Of a stretch of DNA of 64,000 nt, positions 57,416 through 64,000 are shown piece by piece (the stretch's first letter is position 1; every line of letters starts with the position of its first letter). A model generated the notes under the pieces. It saw nothing but the letters and a program-made list of their open reading frames with translations, was not told the DNA's origin and searched no databases. The translations under genes and the position numbers were made by a program. Origin of the DNA: Romanomermis culicivorax (taxonomy: Eukaryota > Nematoda > Enoplea > Mermithida > Mermithidae); the NCBI GenBank assembly GCA_963922205.1, contig CAWUHX010000012.1, forward strand, positions 186,001 to 250,000. Direction: 5' to 3'.

Positions 57416-59590
57416 ATTTGACTGCCGGTGAAAAAGCACTCTATTTCGCCCGATAGGAAAATAATGGCTGAATTTTTCCACACAGAGACCGAAAAATTTT
57501 TATCTAAATTTTCGCATAGACGAACGATGCTCAAAGGCCTATAAAAATCTAGGCTCGTGGAGAAAGGGAGGAGGGGGCTAAAAATGCTTCGAAATTAGAA
57601 CTTTAGCTAACTTTATGTATAATATATATAAGCTGCAGTTTGCTTTTTAGCAATGGACAATTGGGGAGCTTCAACACACTGTTTGGCAAATGTGTAGAAG
57701 CTTATAACTCTTGGCCACCAGAAACGAAAAATTGGAGGTTAGCTCTTCAGTAGTAGGCAGAATGTCCAAAATGACATATGTGAAACTAGGCAAGAAGTCA
57801 AACAATAAGATAAAGACTGCTGAAAATTCAGAAGAATTGCAGCACGTGACGTGCAGTAGAGTACAAGGAGTCTATGGAACCAACTAAAAAACATAACCCA
57901 GGAAAGTGTGAATGCTATCGGACAAGCAGCGTCTCAAAATGAAATTTTTTAATAAACAGCAGTTCACAAATGAGGAGAATACTTTAGGCTCAAATTCAAT
58001 AATATCTCATAGCTGATTGATTTAGTTTTTACCCTGGTATGTTAATTAATATTTCCACTAGAATCACTAAAATTGTTGTCAACAATAGGCGTGATCGAAC
58101 CAATCAAGGAGATCATTCTAGAGATCACTTTTGAAAATAAACTAAAGTCGGTATTCGTCAGAATGTGAATGAGTTCTACCCTATCTTTTTCAAAATCAAG
58201 TTGATTTTTTAGAATCAAAATGATTTCTTTTCTTGAAATCGAGATGCACCCAATTTATAATTTTGTACATTGATTTCTTTCTTTGAATAAAGTTGCAACT
58301 TGATTTATCGCGCGGGAAAATGAAATCACTTATGCTATTTTAACATGATTTTTTCGTCGGTATCTGAATACTCCCGATGCAAAACTTGATCTGTGGGGTG
58401 TGACTTTTGATGTGATTCTTTTGATTCACCCACCTTTTCGAGGTTCAAATTAGACTAAAAAATCAAGTCACCCTTATCTCGAATTCCGTAAACCATAACT
58501 AAGATTCCGGCATTTTGCATTCGATAGAAAAATCAATCCAGTAACAGATCCCCATTTTATGCATGTTCCGAAATCACGGACTGGTTGGTACATTGTGCAA
58601 TACGACTTAATTTTTGTAACTTTTCATCATGAATTATTCTTAAATGATTCGACAAAAATTCACAAATTTAAAGGAAAGCACCGCTAAAGTCCACTTTCAA
58701 ATAAAAAATGCTCTGTGTGCTATTATTCATATGACGATTTGATTTTACTATGTTTTCCGAATAGTCATTGAGTTCTCAAAGATTCAAACTTTCAAGAAAA
58801 CTACAAATTTTCCTCGAAACGATACGTTTCTTGATGATTATCAGAGTTGATTCAAGTTTAGAAAAATTATTCAATGGTAAGTTCAGTTTTTATGGCTAGA
58901 GCTTACAATGCAATAGCATTTGACGTAAGGTTGACATCAAAAAGGAGTGGTTTATTATAAACGAGTACAGCTCGTGGTATTCTGCAGATTATTTATGCAG
59001 TTTTAAGCAGCAACGATAGTAGGTAGAATACGTGACGAACAAAGCCCGAACATTCCAGCTTGACTGCTTCAGATCTACAGACCTTTTCAAGCAAACCGTT
59101 TTTTGCACCACAATGCGGACTAAGTCCACACATGCACGTGGGGGGAGGAAGGTTTGACTCGAGCAGATTTTCATTGACCTCCAGCAGATTCTTACTGAAG
59201 CTCAGCAGATTTGACGCCCCAACAATTATTGACGAAGGAAATTGAGCAAGAGAAAAGAGAAAGCGTCAAAAAAGATAAGTGACACTGTATTTTACCAATT
59301 TTTTGAACAAAGCATATACTTGATTCTAAAGAAGTAACATTAAAACTTTAAAAAGTGCTGCCAAGCAAACAATTTCACATACATGACTTATATAGTTGAA
59401 GAATATGCTGCTTAGATCTTAGAAGACCTTTCTAAAACCTTTCTTTTCGTTATCAAGAACAAAAAAATTCTATTCTACTCCCTGTCCTGGTTGACCCTCA
59501 GCAGAATTTCTATGCTGTGGATGTGTGATTAAATCTAAGACAGAATATGGTTTGCCACGTCAAATTCAGTAATTTGAAGGTTTTTGTGAG
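57416..59590. other. Gene-free region upstream of the IGFBP-like gene
   Basis: No exon recognised. It includes a stretch of TTGATTTTTT..AAATCAA words (58195-58330), probably repeat-derived, and three AGCAGATT words at 59161-59212. The promoter of the minus-strand gene should lie near 57420-57700 but no motif is diagnostic. Confidence 0.4.
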
Positions 59591-62500
59591 TCTCAGGAAA
59601 GCAGTCTGACAATCTTGCTTCTCCTCATTGTTGCATGTAATGCATCTGTGATACGCCGAGGCTCTACTGCATCAGAAAAGGGTGGCTTTTGCTCGGATTT
59701 CAAAAATGAGAAAAAACATGCTAGATGTAGAATCCGAAAACTGGCACTCATGCCGCACAAATTATACGTAAATTTTAGTGGCAACATGTGTAATGACAGA
59801 AAGTTCATCGCCTCTGTCGAGTCCCCGAATGACCTATTTACCAGAGCATTATGACGATGACAAATACGCCATTTTGGTCGACAAAATTTATATAATTTGA
59901 AGTATATCATGACGAGGAGGTTTACTGTTGTTCTTCTTACTGTATCTAATGTCGTTTTTATGCAAGATATTTTATCGTCTCAGCAGCTGAAGGTTTATCG
60001 TTGTAGTGAGTTCGCAACCCACATGTATTCTCTTTGTGGATATTTGAACATTAGTACGCAAAAAATGAAAGTTGTAGATATTTGAAAAATTTCTCTTATG
60101 CATACTCATTTGCATACATTTATACACACAGACACAAATCAACATGTGAACGAAAAGATGAGAATCAAAAATTTAACCATCATTCCAGCAGTGCCAACAA
60201 TGCCGGGAATCGTGCGGTTGTCGGCGAATTTGGTGGTATTTTTTCAGAGGTTTCATATAAATCCGTTTCTGTATCGTATTTTTATGCAGATAACGACTGA
60301 ATTCTCCAATAATTTGAACGCATACAGTAATATGAAAGTTTTGTTACCGTATGGGGGTACGATAGACGTTTCATGTACGGGACACGACGAACATGGATGC
60401 GGTGGTGTGGGATCGTGGTGAGTAATACCAATATTTAACACAATCTTTTGAAAAGAGCACTGAATTCGGTCCTTCTCTACAATTTTACCACCACGTCATT
60501 ACAGTGAAAAGAAAAAATGGATGAATCAAAATAGAGCGTGAACAGCTCGCCCGCTTTGGAAGTGACATATACCAAGCGGGCAGGCCCACGGCGGCGGAGT
60601 CACGCGTGACGACTGAAAACCGAAATCATTGCTAGCAATCTTACTGTAGTTTTCCACGCGTCCGCTAGTTTAGAAATTTTTCTATCCCAGCGGGCACCGC
60701 TGCAAAATGTTAATTTTGAATCATTTTCATCCCGATTTTTTGCGAAATCATTGTTTATTCGGCGATTTTAACCCAATTTATTGCTAAAATGTAGCTTTCC
60801 GATGAGTTTAAATAAAAATTTCGTAAAAAAATGCCGAATTTTTGAAATTTCGAATTTTTTCCACAATTTTCGGCCAATTTTTTGTGCAATCTTTGTGCTT
60901 GGCGATGGTGACATTAATTCATGTAAGAAGTCCGACCAGTTGGGGAGTGAACCCAAAGCTTTGGGGTGGGGTCCCGAAATTCCCAAAATTTTGGGGGTGC
61001 CCAAAAATCCCGAAAAAGTAAGAAGCCCGAAAATTGCGAAAATTTTCCCAAAAAGGCCAAAAAGTCACTTTTTTTCCAAATTTTTTCGAGTTAGGGGGTT
61101 CCGACATTTGGGTATGGGGTTCCACCAAGTTAGGGTGCCCCCCCCCAATTACAGGTATGATTTTTTTGCATTTCTCTGGTGTGTAACGCCCAGATTCTAA
61201 TTATACTTTTACTTGATCCCGAAACGATTTGCGATGGCTCACGAGGGACGCGGCGACGACAAAATGATAATGATAATATAAATGGCAATAATTAAGGCAC
61301 GCCGACAGATTCTCTACGTGGATGGATACGGAATATAAAATGCTTCTGCTTTCAGAACGAATATCACATACGAAAAACATGCTTTCACAAAATCTGACGG
61401 AATCACGCTTTGCTTCTCTTTAAATACTGCTTCTCTTTAGCCACTCCCTTGGTTCGCGGGGGGGGGTGTGTTTCCAAAATCTTCTTCTGCCAATCGCTGC
61501 TTCTTGCTTCTTCCGCTTCTGTACTTTTTACACTTGTTTAGCTACGCCTTCTAACGCTTTCCTGGTACAGTATGCTTTACACGCTTCTCTCATGCTTGCT
61601 TCCTTGCCTACAGTGGACTTAATCACGCCTACGTGCTTCCGAGCATTCTTCTATATCTATTTCCTCAGCCTATACATGTTTTTGTAGGAACCACGCTACT
61701 GTTCCACTTGAGACTACTGTCTGGCGGGGCTTTTAATTTTTACTGTGTGCAGGTGTGTTTATGGTTTTTGGGGAGAATTAATGTAGCCGTGGAATGTGTA
61801 TTGTCGTGTGAATTCTGGGGACATGGTGCCAATGTGCAAATTAATTAGGGCGTCTTTAATTGGGTCAATTGGGTGTGGAATGATCTAAACAGAGTGCTTC
61901 ACATAAATTTATAGGAATGTCTGGATGTGAAATCCAGACACCCTTGAGACGGTAGATTATGAAATGAATTTATATTTAATAATAAATATCACATAGTGTA
62001 CATTATGTATTTACAACGATGCATTGGCATCTACATTACAGGTGAAATAAAGCAGGATCGACCTTCTAAGTTGCGCTCTGACCATATTATCTTCACAAAA
62101 ATCAAAAATATATGTAACTGTTGGACAAGAAATCGAAAATATCTATCTACTGCAACTATCAGAAAATTAAGTTTGATGCAGCGAGCAACTTTGCCGAAAT
62201 TCAGATCGAAATTTCCACAGTAAACTATGAAAATGGCTAGCAGCGGCGACCGCATGGTCCTAAATCGGCGGGTTAGCAGCCATCACGCGTGGTGTTGCCC
62301 GCAGCATGAAGTGACACTCCGCCTCAAGGCTCAGTGCTCATGATGGAAAATTAATAAAATGTCGTTGTGGTAAATTTGTTGAAAAAATCCCTAGATTCTT
62401 AATCGAAATCTGAAGGTATTTCTTTGATAATGCTCGCGAAAGCTCTGATTTGTTTCTGAGGAACTCCGACTGACAATGGTGAACTGTTTTCAGCCGTTGA

Positions 62501-62893
62501 AATCTTTGAATATGCCAAATTGATGTGAATAAAGGTTTTGTAGTGCTAAATATAAATTTGCCTACACCTTTGCTTGCAGCACATACTGTGATTTGCTGAA
62601 CGATTGCCAATTGAGGACTCCTGCGGGCTACCCCATGGCATGCTCTACCCTGATAGGAATCGGAACATATCATGCATCATTACAGAGAACAATTTCACAA
62701 TTGCCCACGAGTACTAAATGGTTTTGGAAGAACGGCGACATTGTACGATGATGTGCGACGATTTCAGATTTGCAATCATTTATCCCTTGTTTTTCAGGTA
62801 ACGATGGAAATACAGTTAAAGATAAAAGATATGGACAAAAATGATACTGTGGCTTGTGGTGTTGTCTATCTTATAGCTCGAGTGTATACGTGA
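59591..62893 (+). CDS. Candidate secreted Ig-domain gene, exons uncertain
   Basis: Four stretches with gene-like codons and splice signals: about 59597-59854 (after TGAGTCTCAG; a hydrophobic LTILLLLIVACNASV, then a Cys/Lys-rich part), 60328-60417 (GGTIDVSCTG, donor G|GTGAGT), 62686-62742 (TKWFWKNGDI) and 62798-62893 (after TTTTTCAG; LKIKDMDKNDTVACGVV). C, W-x-K-N-G and D-x-x-x-C in this order resemble strands B, C and F of an Ig domain. The last two pieces join in phase; the 60417-62686 junction would make a stop, so an exon is missing or the model is wrong. A MITE and a solo LTR lie between the second and third pieces. Confidence 0.3.
60916..61159. mobile_element. G-tract MITE (family D), diverged copy
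   Basis: Shares with 63157-63406 the start TGTAAGAAGTCCGACCAGTTGGGG, the middle TTCCCAAAAAGGCCAAAAA, and the end ACAGGTATG. G tracts here are shorter and interrupted. Left terminus is degraded. Confidence 0.7.
61182..62040 (-). repeat. Solo LTR of the env-pol element family
   Basis: 859 bp, in reverse orientation to the 3' LTR at 5271-6169 and recognisably similar from end to end. Minus-strand ends are TGTAATG (5') and CGTTACA (3'). It is flanked by the direct repeat GGTG (61178-61181 and 62041-62044), the 4-bp target duplication expected of Metaviridae. No internal region is present, so it arose by LTR-LTR recombination. Open frames inside it are not genes. Confidence 0.93.
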
Positions 62894-63156
62894 TTGCGTG
62901 GGATAAACAACTAATGAAACACAAGTGAATCTATACTTAATAACTATTTGCGCTTTTATGGGTTTTACTGTGAAAAACCAAATGGGTCTAAAAAAATTTT
63001 CGACTTGATTGCGCGATTGCAATGCTCAACAGCTCACAATCGAATCGAGTTGATTTTTTATCAAACATGGAGCGTTCATTCCATAAGTTCAAACCGTGGA
63101 AAGTCGTCGATGAATTATTTCGTAAGGATGAGTGTTCGTTGAAAAACCGTACTAGC

Positions 63157-63406
63157 CATACCTGTAAGACCTCCGACCAGTTGGGGGGGGGGGGGGGGGG
63201 GTAAATCCGAAATTTTGGGGGGGGGGGGTAGGAAAAAGTCGGAGTTTTTCCCAAAAAAGGCCAAAAAAACATACACTTTTTTGAACATTTTTTTAATTTT
63301 TTCCAAACTGGGGGGGGGGGGTAGGAGCGGGGGAAATGATTTTGGGTACAGAGTTGGCCAAGCTGGGGGGGGGGGTTCCCCCCCCAACCGCCCAAGTACA
63401 GGTATG
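63157..63406. mobile_element. G-tract MITE (family D)
   Basis: 250 bp with perfect 10-bp inverted ends CATACCTGTA / TACAGGTATG. It contains five long G tracts (up to 20 in a row) and one C tract. No clear 8-bp target duplication (GTACTAGC versus CTTTTCAC). The ends differ by one base from those of family C (CATACATGTA), so both may use the same transposase. Confidence 0.75.
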
Positions 63407-63544
63407 CTTTTCACTGTTTTTCTCTCCGCCCTGCTGGGCGTTTCAGTCAGGTTCACCACAGGTTCAGGCCCGTATTTAGAGGAGAAAGGCTGGGATTACC
63501 TCCTAAATTTTTTTGCATTTAAAATTTTCAGCAATATCATTGTA
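63407..63544. other. Spacer between repeats
   Basis: No gene or structure seen. Confidence 0.4.
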
Positions 63545-64000
63545 CTTATATACATCCAGACACCGTTTTTTTCCTCAAATGGGGTCTTTTGAGGAAAAAA
63601 ATTTCAAAATGAGGAAACAAATTTTGGGTATGGTTCCCATTGTGGAAAAAATTTTGGGGAATTCAAAACCGAAAAGATGCGTTTTAGTGGATTTAAAAAG
63701 GTCGAAATCTCAAAATTTTCCGGCACTTCGCGCTGGTCATGGGTATAATGAAAACTATATTCTATCAGGCGCGGCCGTTAGCATATCTACTCGGACTTAC
63801 TCGGACTTAAGTACTAATTAATGCTCAACAGTTTCTATCAATCAAGTTAGCTGGTTTCATTTTCTAATCGTTTACAGTCAATTTTGTCGCCGAAAATAGA
63901 GATTTTTCATCAAGTCTCTCAATTTTTCCTCTCGATGATTGGAATTTTTTAAACGTTTGCAATCTGAACTTCTGCGTTTATTGAAGGTGGAAATTGAAGA
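63545..64000 (+). mobile_element. Dispersed repeat family E, + copy, runs off the window
   Basis: Inverse of 25515-25917 with high identity by eye: TTTTTTCCTC/GAGGAAAAAA fold-back, AATTTTCCGGC, TATCAGGCGCGGCCGTTAGC, then TTTGTCGCCGAAAATAGAG and CGTTTGCAATCTGA. The open frame through it is interrupted in the other copy and shows no protein family. Confidence 0.7.

Noticed and set aside
63115..63592. Pro-rich and Gly-rich open frames over the G-tract element
   Set aside because: Produced by homopolymer C and G tracts of MITE family D.
1..64000. CRISPR arrays, riboswitches, bacterial operons or prophage
   Set aside because: The window is clearly eukaryotic (spliced genes, LTR elements, MITEs); no spaced-repeat array with unique spacers was seen.

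Overview
The window is eukaryotic, from an invertebrate animal, most likely a nematode or another animal that uses spliced-leader trans-splicing. The evidence is AT-rich DNA, short exons with GT..(T)nCAG introns, neighbouring genes on one strand whose spacing (poly(A) signal, about 100 nt, splice acceptor, ATG) looks like nematode operons, a FMRFamide-receptor-like GPCR, and a short interstitial TTAGGC run. Species and phylum cannot be fixed from sequence alone. About half of the window is transposon-derived.

Layout. 1-6169: the 3' part of an intact-looking Ty3/Gypsy-class LTR element read on the + strand. One open frame carries an envelope-like glycoprotein with a membrane anchor UPSTREAM of protease, reverse transcriptase, RNase H and integrase, followed by a polypurine tract and a 3' LTR (5271-6169). 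7320-7391: tRNA-Ala(UGC). 8471-22240, all on the minus strand: PPWD1 (spliceosomal cyclophilin/WD40; last exon not found), TASP1 (taspase-1), an unknown 80-codon gene, a glutaredoxin-like gene and DHFR. Two of the gaps between these genes have operon-like spacing. 22-30 kb: mostly dispersed non-autonomous repeats. 30298-34188 (minus): a complete four-exon class A GPCR. 37957-38375: a perfect 182-bp inverted repeat with a tRNA-like loop. 39542-45000: a dead Ty3/Gypsy element with CsRn1-type features. 45-53 kb: gene-poor, with tandem repeats, a large ACT microsatellite and MITEs. 53133-57415 (minus): a complete five-exon secreted protein with IGFBP, Kazal and Ig domains (IGFBP7/KAZALD1 type). 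59.6-62.9 kb (+): scattered candidate exons of a possible Ig-domain gene. A solo LTR of the first element's family (61182-62040, minus, 4-bp target duplication) and G-tract MITEs lie between or beside these exons.

All confidently assigned protein-coding host genes are on the minus strand. The genes are unrelated housekeeping functions (mRNA splicing, proteolysis, folate metabolism, redox) followed by signalling and secreted proteins, so no single pathway is implied. The most unusual object is the env-before-pol retroelement. The perfect palindrome with a tRNA-like apex and the operon-like minus-strand cluster come next. Exon borders were read by eye from splice consensus, reading phase and family similarity. 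No alignment or search was run.
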